Of a stretch of DNA of 64,000 bases, positions 36,451 through 44,146 are shown in pieces. A program made the position numbers and the translations under genes. The stretch's first letter is position 1, and each line of letters opens with the position of its first letter. The DNA lies in assembly GCA_028285035.1 (NCBI GenBank), contig JANQQF010000094.1, positions 62,001 to 126,000 of the forward strand, written 5' to 3'. The stretch comes from Phycisphaerae bacterium (lineage in GTDB: Bacteria; Chloroflexota; Anaerolineae; 4572-78; J111). The notes beneath the pieces are model-generated. The model had not been told where the DNA came from, ran no database searches, and worked only from the letters and a program-made list of their open reading frames with translations.

Positions 36451-37413
36451 ATGTATTCTTGGGATGACGATACCAGCGATTGGTATGGCGTGAGTGCTTA
36501 CAGTTATGGCGAAAAAGGGAAAGAAAAACGAAGTAAAGCAGCAAGTCGGGCCAAAGCCCACGGCCCGCGCACCTATGAGAAGAAGCAAGGGCCAAATGAA
36601 AAGGTCGTAGATCCGAGCAAAACGGTCAAAACCACATCAACCAATCCCTTGATTGTCGCGGTCGATGTCACAGGATCGATGGCGAATTGGCCTTTTGAAA
36701 TCTTTGATCGCCTGCCCTTGATGTACAACACCCTTTCACAATATCGGGAGGATTTGGAAATCTGTTTCGTAGCCATCGGCGATGCCAATTACGACCAATG
36801 GCCGTTACAAACGACCAACTTTGCTAGCGGCTATGATTTGGAGCAGTTACTTGGCTCGCTTTATGGTGAAGGCGGCGGTGGGGATGCCCCAGAGAGCTAC
36901 GGTCTTTTTGCCCATTGGGTCAACACCCACGTGCAAATTCCTAACGCAACCGAAACCCCATTTTTGATCGTATTTGGTGACGCCCCGATGCACGAAACAG
37001 TTAAACATCAACACATAAAAAGCCTTTTAGGAGACCGTGCCCAAGATGTCAACGCCATAAGAGCGTGGCAACAAACCTGCCAGACGTGGAACACTTGGTT
37101 TTTGCGTCGGCCCACAGGTCGTCCTGGCGACAAAGTCGATCAACAGTGGGGCAAGGCCATTACCGAGCAGAAAATTTTCAAAATTGAAGATGAGCAACGG
37201 GCTGTTGACTATGCGATGGGCCTTATCGCACGGGCTTGGGGCCATTTCGATAACTTCCAAGACAACATGCTCGCTCGCCACCCGGAAGAGAAAGTGGCTG
37301 CAGTCAGTGAACCCATTGAGATGAAATGCCCTCGATGTGGAGCACCCATCCCCGTGGATGTAAAAGCTGGCTTATTCAGTTGTAGCTATTGTGGCACGAC
37401 CTTGAAGGTGTAA
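36451..37413 (+). CDS. von Willebrand A protein with C-terminal zinc ribbon
   Basis: A 320-residue protein. A basic, charged N-terminus (residues 1-65) precedes a vWA domain with the metal-ion site DVTGS (Asp72, Thr74, Ser76). A GEGGGGDAPES loop follows, and the protein ends with a zinc ribbon CPRC (293-296) / CSYC (311-314). No signal peptide is seen, so it is cytosolic. vWA proteins usually mediate metal-dependent protein contacts; the partner is not evident. It starts after GGAGG. Not related in sequence to the coxE vWA protein beyond the fold. Confidence 0.75.
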   Translation: MYSWDDDTSDWYGVSAYSYGEKGKEKRSKAASRAKAHGPRTYEKKQGPNEKVVDPSKTVKTTSTNPLIVAVDVTGSMANWPFEIFDRLPLMYNTLSQYREDLEICFVAIGDANYDQWPLQTTNFASGYDLEQLLGSLYGEGGGGDAPESYGLFAHWVNTHVQIPNATETPFLIVFGDAPMHETVKHQHIKSLLGDRAQDVNAIRAWQQTCQTWNTWFLRRPTGRPGDKVDQQWGKAITEQKIFKIEDEQRAVDYAMGLIARAWGHFDNFQDNMLARHPEEKVAAVSEPIEMKCPRCGAPIPVDVKAGLFSCSYCGTTLKV

Positions 37414-37465
37414 GACTTATCGTTCGTTTTTCGATTTGTTGATAAATCTCCCTTAGGACTTATTA

Positions 37466-38359
37466 ATGAAAATCCAAGCCATCGTCACCGCCCCACCCTA
37501 CGCGTCATTTTTGGATGAAGTGGCAGCTCACCCCATCATCAGCGGCTTTCGTCTCAACACCGTAATGCCGTTACGTGGGGGGCCAGAGGAAGCGTTGAGT
37601 CGGCTCAAAGATTTTGGCCAGCCGCTTTGGGTTGATCTCAAAGGTCGACAGTTACGGGTGGTTGGGGCGGCTATCCCACCGTACACTGAAGTAATATTAA
37701 GCCATCCCATTAAAGTCAACACACCCGTGGATGCCTTCTTTTCTGATGGCAATGAATGTGTCCGAGTCGCTGCTGTCGATAAAAACCGTCTCATTTTGGA
37801 GGATGGGCCTCGTCGTCTGATTGGCCCGGGCGAGTCGGTCAATATTGTCGATCCTTCGCTTAAAATTGGTGGCACCTTGACCGATACAGATTTAGCCTAT
37901 CTCAGGGCAATGGGTAAGATGGGGCTTAAAAATGTGATGCTCTCCTACGTAGAACATCCAAGTGATATCGAACAAGTGCAACGACAGTTACCAAGGGCAG
38001 AGGTTGTCGCGAAGATTGAAACGCGGCGGGGATTGGCTTTTGCGCAACGTTATGGAGCAACATACGGTCAGTTAATGGCAGCCCGTGGCGATCTGTTTGT
38101 CGAGGTGTTACAACCTCATCGCATTATTGAGGCAGTCGGTCAAGTGATCAAAGCTGATCCCAATGCCATCATTGCCAGTCGCATTCTCAATTCATTGGCC
38201 CGCCATCCCGTGCCCGGCAGTGCCGACATCAGCGATGTCGCCTTCCTCCTCTCCCTCGGGTATCGCACCTTTATGCTGGGAGACGCCATCTGTTTACAAC
38301 GTGACTCAGTGCTTGAAGCGCTTAACCTGCTTGAAGCCATTGCGGAGACACTCTTATGA
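37466..38359 (+). CDS. Dwarf pyruvate-kinase-like TIM-barrel protein
   Basis: A 297-residue protein that reads as a pared-down pyruvate kinase. A LWVDLKG block resembles the kinase DTKGPEIR region, and a short B-domain-like segment contains FFSDGNECVRV. Then come LTDTDLAYL, VAKIETRRG (Lys183, Glu185) and MAARGDLFVE (Asp209), which match the catalytic Lys/Glu/Asp positions of pyruvate kinase. The C-terminal regulatory domain is absent and the total is about 180 residues short of a normal enzyme. Possible roles are PEP/pyruvate chemistry or an HpcH/HpaI-like lyase. Its stop overlaps the nadE start (ATGA), so it is translationally coupled to NAD synthesis. Confidence 0.65.
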   Translation: MKIQAIVTAPPYASFLDEVAAHPIISGFRLNTVMPLRGGPEEALSRLKDFGQPLWVDLKGRQLRVVGAAIPPYTEVILSHPIKVNTPVDAFFSDGNECVRVAAVDKNRLILEDGPRRLIGPGESVNIVDPSLKIGGTLTDTDLAYLRAMGKMGLKNVMLSYVEHPSDIEQVQRQLPRAEVVAKIETRRGLAFAQRYGATYGQLMAARGDLFVEVLQPHRIIEAVGQVIKADPNAIIASRILNSLARHPVPGSADISDVAFLLSLGYRTFMLGDAICLQRDSVLEALNLLEAIAETLL

Positions 38360-39885
38360 AAATTGCCTTAGCGCAAATAAATACAACGGTCGGTGACCTG
38401 GCCGGGAATGTCGAGCAGTGCTTGGACGCAATCAAGGCTGCGCAACGTGATACCCCTGACTTGATCGTCTTCCCTGAAATGACGATTCCTGGCTATCCAC
38501 CCCGTGACATTCTATTCGACTCTAGTTTCGTCGAAGCGGTCGCACAGGCCACGCAAGATTTAGCCAACCGGGCTAGCGATGCCCCGCCGATTGTGGTGGG
38601 CACACTCTGGTCAGCGGAACAGAGCCAGCCCGATCATCCGGGCTTGTACAATGCTGCGGTCTTGCTCGATGGCGGAATGACTAAATTGGTCGCTGCCAAG
38701 CGACTGCTTCCGGCCTATGATGTTTTTCACGAACCCCGTTGGTTTATGCCAGGACCGGCTCTCCCGCCCATTGACATTGCAGGTGAAAAGATCGGTTTTC
38801 TGGTGTGCGAGGATTTGTGGGATGAGGGTTATCCTGTGCATCCTGGCGATGAGTTGGTCGAGGCTGGGGCCACGCTCCTTGTCTGCATCTCTGCCTCACC
38901 GTATCGCCAAACGGCCCTTGAACAGCGGCTGTACCACGCCCGCCGGCAACGACGCCCGGTAGTGTATGTGAATCTGTGTGGGGCCACTGACGAGCTAATC
39001 TTTGATGGCCGGAGCTTTGTTGTCGATGCCTCAGGGGAATTTATCAGTAACCCGCTTGGCTTTGAGCCAACGGTCCACATCATTGATTTAGCACAAAAAA
39101 TAACAGAAAGCATCGAACCCCGTCCAGTCGTTGAAGATTTATTTGAAGTCCTTGTCATCGGTATTCGCGACTTTGCTCAAAAAAATCAGCTCAGTCAGGC
39201 CTTTCTTGGTCTATCTGGAGGGATTGACTCAGCCTTGGTTGCCGTCCTAGCTGCTGAGGCGCTTGGCCCTAATGTGACCGCCGTGGCCATCCCCTCCCGT
39301 TACAGTGACCCACGTTCGGCTGAAAGCGCCCAAATGCTAGCCCAACAACTTAACCTTAACTTTGAAATCGTTGAACTAGAAGAGCTACATCAGGCCGCCG
39401 AACACACGCTTTCTACTTTACTTGATAGCGGAACTACAGCAGAAAACATTCAAGCCCGTTTGCGGGGGATGATTCTCATGAGTTTTGTCAATCGGCATCA
39501 AGGAATGCTACTCAATACCAGCAACAAAACGGAACTCTCATTGGGCTATGCCACGTTGTATGGTGATATGGCCGGCACCCTTTGCCCAATCGCTGATTTG
39601 ACTAAGGGTGATGTTGTTAAGCTCTCCAAGTGGCTACACGAACAAAAAGGTGTCATCCCACGATATATCCTTGACCGTGCACCTTCTGCTGAACTCAAAG
39701 CCGATCAAGTTGACCCATTTGAGTATGATACTGTTGCCCCAGCAATGGAAAAATTGGTGCAAGCCAATCAGAGCAATGGCCCGCTCCGTCGATCAGAACA
39801 CAAACGGTGGCAAATGGGGGTCATCTTAAAAGTAAGCGAAAAAGCATTTGGCACGGGCCGAATGATTCCAATTACGCGGCGGTAG
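38356..39885 (+). CDS. nadE: Glutamine-dependent NAD(+) synthetase
   Basis: A 509-residue enzyme converting deaminated NAD to NAD. The N-terminal nitrilase-type glutaminase has the Glu41-Lys115-Cys151 triad (FPEM, AAKRLL, VCEDLWD). The C-terminal synthetase has the PP-loop SGGIDS starting at Ser287. The length is slightly shorter than the 540-680 residues of long forms but complete. It overlaps the preceding gene by four bases. With the NadM-like gene upstream it forms a plausible NAD-supply unit. Confidence 0.95.
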   Translation: MKIALAQINTTVGDLAGNVEQCLDAIKAAQRDTPDLIVFPEMTIPGYPPRDILFDSSFVEAVAQATQDLANRASDAPPIVVGTLWSAEQSQPDHPGLYNAAVLLDGGMTKLVAAKRLLPAYDVFHEPRWFMPGPALPPIDIAGEKIGFLVCEDLWDEGYPVHPGDELVEAGATLLVCISASPYRQTALEQRLYHARRQRRPVVYVNLCGATDELIFDGRSFVVDASGEFISNPLGFEPTVHIIDLAQKITESIEPRPVVEDLFEVLVIGIRDFAQKNQLSQAFLGLSGGIDSALVAVLAAEALGPNVTAVAIPSRYSDPRSAESAQMLAQQLNLNFEIVELEELHQAAEHTLSTLLDSGTTAENIQARLRGMILMSFVNRHQGMLLNTSNKTELSLGYATLYGDMAGTLCPIADLTKGDVVKLSKWLHEQKGVIPRYILDRAPSAELKADQVDPFEYDTVAPAMEKLVQANQSNGPLRRSEHKRWQMGVILKVSEKAFGTGRMIPITRR

Positions 39886-39898
39886 CAATTGAAAGGAG

Positions 39899-40447
39899 AT
39901 GAGACCAAACAAAATCGACGAAAAATGTAACACTCAAATGAGCTATTCTCTATATTTCATAACGGGCGCACCCGGTTCTGGGAAATCCACTACCCTGGAG
40001 GCGTTTCTCAGACTGCGCAGCGATTATATTGCCTTTGATATCGATTGGTTGACTGATGTCAGCTCCGATTTGGCACAAAAAAGTATCTACACCGACCCAT
40101 CAATTTGGCAACCGTACAGTGCTTTGTGGTTTGAAATCCTGCACGCAATCTGCAAAAATGGCCGAACCCCTATTTTCTTCACACCAAACGATCCACAAGA
40201 TATTGAGCGATTCGGGCAACCTGCTTGGTGTCGGGAAATAAAGTGGCTTTTGTTAGATTGTGATGATAAAACAAGGCGGGTTCGCCTCAGTCAGCGACAA
40301 GATTGGACAGAGTTGATGGTTACTGAGGCGACTACAGATGCCCAAGCGTTGCGTGAGGTCATTTCTACACATCTTGATACGAGTGTTCTAACACCTGATC
40401 AAGTTGCGACTAAAATCTTGGCGTGGCTTCAGCAAGAAAAACTCTAA
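39899..40447 (+). CDS. P-loop NTPase, shikimate/gluconate-kinase-like
   Basis: A small P-loop protein with Walker A GAPGSGKST followed by an LRLRSDYIAFDIDW block. The rest is rich in Trp and helical segments, with CDDKTRRVRLSQR resembling the LID region of small-molecule kinases. The ATG at 39899 abuts an AGGAG with no spacing, so the ATG at 39938 (MSYSLYF, about 169 residues) may be the true start; neither is well supported. The substrate is unknown. It follows nadE by 13 bases, so it is probably in the same transcript. Confidence 0.65.
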   Translation: MRPNKIDEKCNTQMSYSLYFITGAPGSGKSTTLEAFLRLRSDYIAFDIDWLTDVSSDLAQKSIYTDPSIWQPYSALWFEILHAICKNGRTPIFFTPNDPQDIERFGQPAWCREIKWLLLDCDDKTRRVRLSQRQDWTELMVTEATTDAQALREVISTHLDTSVLTPDQVATKILAWLQQEKL

Positions 40448-40472
40448 ACGCCTGCTTTGCCAGGCTAAATCG

Positions 40473-40552
40473 TCCACAGATTCATACAGATGGTCACAGG
40501 AATGTCTATAAATTTTGATTTTATCTGTGGACATCTGTGTCGATCTGTAGAT
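40473..40552. repeat. Palindromic intergenic repeat with 10-bp units
   Basis: Left arm units ACAGATTCAT, ACAGATGGTC, ACAGG and right arm units ATCTGTGGAC, ATCTGTGTCG, ATCTGTAGAT are inverse complements with few mismatches. The element lies between the stops of two convergent genes, the P-loop gene and the TetR gene. The ATCTGTGTCC-type unit is met in intergenic repeats of many bacteria (recollection, not searched). Confidence 0.65.
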
Positions 40553-40584
40553 AAATGAACCTTTCTGCCACTTTCAAACAACTT

Positions 40585-41082
40585 CTAAGTCAACTCAACC
40601 CCAATGATTTTAAGCATCAAACGTCCTTCTAGCTCAGCAAAGAGTTGAGTCGCTTGACTAGCATCGGCAGGAATCAAGCGACTCCGCGTCCAAGCCAGCC
40701 AACTATTGCCAATTGCAACAGCATTTTCAGCGTAAGGTTCCCGTCCCCGTGCAGCCTGCCCCACAATTTCGAACCAAAGCCGAATAATTAAGAGAAACTC
40801 TGGATTGTCACTGATGGCCCAGAGCTCCTCAAATAACGTTTCCGCACCCCGCTGATGCTCACCCAAAATCGCATCTAGCTGCAAGGCAAAGCCTGAGGCC
40901 AACGTCTGAAGTACCTCGCCCATTAATTCATCTTTTGTCCCAAAGTAATAAATCAACATTCGGTCACTCGTGCCGCCCACTGCCGCCAAGCTTCGCAGAC
41001 CAACATCTGATAACCCATTGGCAACCAAATGTTTGGTAATCGCTTGTATAATTTGCTGCTTCTTTCGTGTGACTTTATCCAT
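40585..41082 (-). CDS. TetR/AcrR-family transcriptional regulator
   Basis: A regulator of about 165 residues. The N-terminal helix-turn-helix runs from KKQQIIQAITKHL through DVGLRSLAAVGGTSDRMLIYYFGTKDELM, the standard TetR layout (YYFGTKDEL matching the HYFxxKEEL signature). The C-terminal ligand domain is all helical. The ATG at 41082 has GAGGAAAG just upstream and is preferred to the one at 41127. It lies 97 bases downstream of the ABC exporter on the same strand and probably regulates it or a neighbour, possibly after sensing an exported compound. Confidence 0.85.
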   Translation of the reverse strand: MDKVTRKKQQIIQAITKHLVANGLSDVGLRSLAAVGGTSDRMLIYYFGTKDELMGEVLQTLASGFALQLDAILGEHQRGAETLFEELWAISDNPEFLLIIRLWFEIVGQAARGREPYAENAVAIGNSWLAWTRSRLIPADASQATQLFAELEGRLMLKIIGVELT

Positions 41083-41178
41083 AACACTTTCCTCTGATAA
41101 ATACGCCTCAAATGTGCGATTGATCAATTATACACAAGCTTGAGGGAGGAACAATCCGATCAAAGGTGTAAAAAAATG

Positions 41179-42918
41179 CTACATTTCCAACGGTTGTCTA
41201 TTGTATAAATGTGCATAAACACCATTCAAAGTCATTAATTCATTATGAGTCCCTTGCTCAGCAATCCCGCTTTTCGTCAAAACTACAATTCTTTGTGCAT
41301 TTCTAATCGTCGACAAACGATGTGCTATAACTAGGGTTGTGTGATTATCAGCGAATGTCTCCAACGCAGATTGTACGGCTGTTTCACTTTGATTATCCAA
41401 AGCACTGGTTGCTTCATCAAAAATGATAATTGGCGGATTTTTAAGAAAAACCCGCGCGATACTCAACCGTTGCTTTTGTCCGCCTGATAATTTTACACCG
41501 CGTTGCCCAATATCCGTGTCATACCCATTAGGTAAGGCTGTAATAAAATTATGGGCATTGGCCCGCTTGGCAGCCTCAATAATTTCGATGCGAGTGGCCC
41601 CAAATTTACCATAGGCGATATTATCAGCAACGGTTCCAGTAAACAAGTAAACATCTTGTTGGACAATACCAACATTTTTTCTTAATGAGCTAAGGCTAAC
41701 ATCTTTCACATTATAACCATCAACAAAGACACCCCCTGAAACAACCTCATAAAAGCGCGGGATCAGAGAGCACACCGTTGTTTTACCTACGCCTGATGGT
41801 CCAATCAAAGCCACAAATTCTCCCGCCTTTATCGTTAAAGATAAGTTATCGAGAATATTCTGTTGCTGTTCTTTATATCTAAATGTAACATTCTTAAATT
41901 GTATCTCGCCCTGAACACAACAAAGCTCAAATGCATTGGTGACCTCCTGAATATCTGGTTGTATTTCAAGCATTTCTATCACCCGATCAAAACCAGTAAT
42001 ACCCTCCTGATAAAGTCGGGCAAAGTTAAGAGAGGTCCGAATGGGTTCAGTGAGCAGACCAACGTAGAGCAGATAAGTGACCAAATCAGCTAAATCTAGG
42101 ACACTGTTGACAATATTCACTCCCCCAAAAATGATAATGGCCACAGTAAATAGTTGTGTAAAGACCACTACCCCATTATAAAAATAGGTTTCACTCTTAT
42201 ACCCAGCTCGTCTGCTCTCAACAAACCGATTATTTTCAGTAGCAAACTTCTTCTTTTCCAGATCACCATTGGTAAACGACTTGACCACTCTGATCCCTGC
42301 CAGTGTATCTTCAGCTTGTACATTAATATCACCCACGCGATCTTTAGTGGATCTAAGGGCAATATTCATCTGTCGGTTGAAGTAAAACGCGTAGATGAGG
42401 GTAAAGGGCAAAAAAGCAAAAAGAATCAAGGTCAAGGGTACATTGATCATCATCAAAATAATGAAAGTACCAAAAAATTTTATCGTCGTAATGACAATAT
42501 CTTCAGGGCCGTGATGATATAGTTCGCCCAGAGCAAAGGTATCATTGGTCATCCGATTCATTAGCTGCCCTGTTTTTTGTTCATCATAAAAACTAAATGA
42601 CAGCTTTTCAAAATGCTCAAACAACTCGGCACGTATATCCCGCTCCATCAAAGTTCCCATCATATGCCCCTGATAATCAACAAACATATTGCAAAGGGTG
42701 TGAATGGCAATCAACAGAACCATCATCCCGCCAACAAGGTATATTTGACTCAAAGCATTTGGTACATTACCAACCAAAATTTCTTTAGTAATGTATCTGG
42801 CACACAAGGGCAAGGTCAAAGCGATTATCGAAACAATCAAGGCACAAGCTAGGTCTGCCAGAAGTAGGCCCAAGTAGGGTTTATAATAGCTGAAAAATTT
42901 TTTGTATCTGGAATTCAC
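41179..42918 (-). CDS. ABC exporter, fused permease and ATPase (MsbA/LmrA type)
   Basis: A 579-residue half-transporter that acts as a dimer in the cytoplasmic membrane. Six helices (about 1-320) are followed by the ATPase with Walker A GPSGVGKTT, signature LSGGQKQR, Walker B IIIFDEATSALD and the H-loop His in IAHRLST. The substrate could be a lipid, peptide or drug. The GTG at 42918 has TTGGAGAA upstream. The unusual leader before it (a promoter, 26-codon ORF and three terminators) implies conditional expression by attenuation. The TetR gene downstream supports a role in inducible export. Confidence 0.92.
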   Translation of the reverse strand: MNSRYKKFFSYYKPYLGLLLADLACALIVSIIALTLPLCARYITKEILVGNVPNALSQIYLVGGMMVLLIAIHTLCNMFVDYQGHMMGTLMERDIRAELFEHFEKLSFSFYDEQKTGQLMNRMTNDTFALGELYHHGPEDIVITTIKFFGTFIILMMINVPLTLILFAFLPFTLIYAFYFNRQMNIALRSTKDRVGDINVQAEDTLAGIRVVKSFTNGDLEKKKFATENNRFVESRRAGYKSETYFYNGVVVFTQLFTVAIIIFGGVNIVNSVLDLADLVTYLLYVGLLTEPIRTSLNFARLYQEGITGFDRVIEMLEIQPDIQEVTNAFELCCVQGEIQFKNVTFRYKEQQQNILDNLSLTIKAGEFVALIGPSGVGKTTVCSLIPRFYEVVSGGVFVDGYNVKDVSLSSLRKNVGIVQQDVYLFTGTVADNIAYGKFGATRIEIIEAAKRANAHNFITALPNGYDTDIGQRGVKLSGGQKQRLSIARVFLKNPPIIIFDEATSALDNQSETAVQSALETFADNHTTLVIAHRLSTIRNAQRIVVLTKSGIAEQGTHNELMTLNGVYAHLYNRQPLEM

Positions 42919-42940
42919 TGATCATATTCTCCAATTGATA

Positions 42941-42981
42941 AGAAAAAAAACGGCCACGGATTTGCAACCCCGTGGCCGTTT
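42941..42981 (-). terminator. Tandem attenuator terminator T3 (closest to the ABC gene)
   Basis: A 12-bp stem (AAACGGCCACGG / CCGTGGCCGTTT) with a ten-base loop and a run of eight T on the minus strand, just 23 bases before the exporter start. It is the strongest of the three. Its 5' arm contains CACGGG, which can also pair with the CCCGTG of T2's 3' arm. Confidence 0.9.
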
Positions 42982-42989
42982 ATGGATAG

Positions 42990-43026
42990 AAAAAGAAAAA
43001 TCACGGGCAACTGGCCTATCCCGTGA
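42990..43026 (-). terminator. Tandem attenuator terminator T2
   Basis: Minus-strand stem TCACGGG/CCCGTGA (43026-43020 with 43007-43001) followed by a TTTTTCTTTTT tract. Its 5' arm overlaps GGGATAGG (43022-43015), an exact complement of CCTATCCC in the leader ORF. Confidence 0.85.
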
Positions 43027-43074
43027 CCTAATGATTATTGTTTCAGAGAGATATAATGCCTATGTTCTTAAAGA

Positions 43075-43107
43075 AACAAAAAATCACAGGGTAAACTGCA
43101 CCTGTGA
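43075..43107 (-). terminator. Tandem attenuator terminator T1
   Basis: Minus-strand stem TCACAGG/CCTGTGA (43107-43101 with 43090-43084) followed by TTTTTTGTTT. Its 3' arm CCCTGTGA (43091-43084) is an exact complement of TCACAGGG in the leader ORF. Confidence 0.85.
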
Positions 43108-43137
43108 CTTGTCTCTCTAACACAAGAATATCTTACG

Positions 43138-43218
43138 CTATACACTCGCCAGCGGAGGTATGCCGAGACAACAGGTTATGATGCCCTGTGAATGGGATAG
43201 GGTATTTAACGTTGCCAC
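43138..43218 (-). CDS. 26-residue leader peptide of the ABC exporter attenuator
   Basis: A GTG at 43218 sits seven bases after AAAGGAGG, the best ribosome binding site in this region, and opens a 26-codon frame ending in TAG. The peptide runs MATLNTLSHSQGII, then TCCLGIPPLASV; the twin Cys and Pro-Pro near the end are notable. Codons 6-9 contain CCTATCCC and codons 10-12 TCACAGGG; these are exact 8-base complements of T2 and T1 arms respectively. This fits a regulatory leader ORF like those upstream of drug-inducible ABC exporters. A secreted peptide substrate is a less likely alternative. Confidence 0.6.
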   Translation of the reverse strand: MATLNTLSHSQGIITCCLGIPPLASV

Positions 43219-43266
43219 GAACAAACCTCCTTTCTATAAGTAATGAAATTTAAATTACAATCAACA

Positions 43267-43294
43267 ACTATAATGACTTTATTTTTGTTGTCAA
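43267..43294 (-). promoter_or_regulatory. Promoter for leader ORF and ABC exporter
   Basis: On the minus strand TTGACA (43294-43289), a 16-base spacer and TATAGT (43272-43267). A start near 43260 would give about 40 bases of leader before the GTG of the small ORF. Confidence 0.6.
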
Positions 43295-43411
43295 AAAACA
43301 GTCAAAGTTTAGTCAGGCTTGATACATCTGTGTTTGTTATGATTAATTCACTATATCAGATAGCTTTAAATTACCCTCATTTGTTTAGAAAAAAGAAGCT
43401 AATTACAATAA

Positions 43412-43762
43412 ATGGAGCAAAAGGTGCCAGATGAAAAGAATGTGGATGTAGCTTATCAGATTGAGACACCTAATCAGCGGGCCAAGCGGTTAGGTTGTTA
43501 TTGTGGCTTATGGTCAAAAAATCCAGGCACTTACACCAAACAAGGTATTCCTCAGGGATTCTGTGGTTTTTGCGACATTTGTGGTAAACCCGGTCATATT
43601 CGCCATTTTCCTGGGAGCGCCCCGTTCACTGCCTGTTGGTGCGAAACGCATTATGTACGAGCCGCCTGGCTCCATCCACGTGGCGCATATGGGTGCTTAA
43701 CTTACGGTGGCCTGATGGTCATGATTGCCAGTACAACTTTTTTAATTTGGGTATTGTTCTAG
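43412..43762 (+). CDS. Small Cys/His-rich (zinc-finger-like) membrane protein
   Basis: 116 residues. The centre holds a tight set of metal ligands: CYC, CGFCDICGKPGHIRH and CWCETHY (eight Cys, several His). A C-terminal hydrophobic helix (about residues 98-116) would anchor it in the membrane. No known family is recognised. The ATG at 43412 has no visible binding site; the in-frame GTG at 43424 lies six to nine bases after GGAG and may be the real start. It is ten bases upstream of the monooxygenase-like gene and likely co-transcribed. Confidence 0.55.
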   Translation: MEQKVPDEKNVDVAYQIETPNQRAKRLGCYCGLWSKNPGTYTKQGIPQGFCGFCDICGKPGHIRHFPGSAPFTACWCETHYVRAAWLHPRGAYGCLTYGGLMVMIASTTFLIWVLF

Positions 43763-43771
43763 AGGTGAACA

Positions 43772-44092
43772 ATGATTAAACGAATATGGCGGGGGTGGAC
43801 CACGCCGGAAAATGCAGATGCGTATCAAACGCTCCTTCACAATGAGGTATTTCCCGGCATCGAAGCCAAGCAGATACCCGGCTATCGAAGCATTGAGCTA
43901 CTTCGCCGCGAGTTAGATGATGAGGTTGAGTTTGTTACGATTATGACTTTTGATTCGCTACAAAATGTCATCGATTTTCAAGGTGAGGATTACGCCCGCA
44001 GCTATGTGCCTGAGGCAGCCCAAAAGGTGCTAAAGCGTTGGGATCAAACGGCGGCTCATTTTGAGATGGTCGAACGTAGAGAGTATTCCTAA
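43772..44092 (+). CDS. Antibiotic-biosynthesis-monooxygenase-like (dimeric alpha-beta barrel) protein
   Basis: 106 residues starting after GAGGTG. The order of a short N-terminal strand (MIKRIWRGWTT), a helix with YQTLLHNEVFPGI, PGYRSIELLRR, EFVTIMTFDS and a C-terminal helix ending in an RWD segment fits the small dimeric alpha-beta barrel fold found in ABM-domain proteins, ferredoxin-like. Members range from quinone oxidases to unknown stress proteins, so no reaction can be assigned. It forms a short operon with the Cys-rich protein and is closed by a strong terminator. Confidence 0.65.
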   Translation: MIKRIWRGWTTPENADAYQTLLHNEVFPGIEAKQIPGYRSIELLRRELDDEVEFVTIMTFDSLQNVIDFQGEDYARSYVPEAAQKVLKRWDQTAAHFEMVERREYS

Positions 44093-44139
44093 ACAAAAAA
44101 AGAGTATCCACCATAAAAGGTAGATGCTCTTTTTTTGTT
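44092..44139. terminator. Bidirectional intrinsic terminator
   Basis: Arms AACAAAAAAAGAG and CTCTTTTTTTGTT extend inward with a G-U pair to ACC/GGT. It lies between two convergent genes. Confidence 0.85.
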
Positions 44140-44146
44140 TAGCTCA

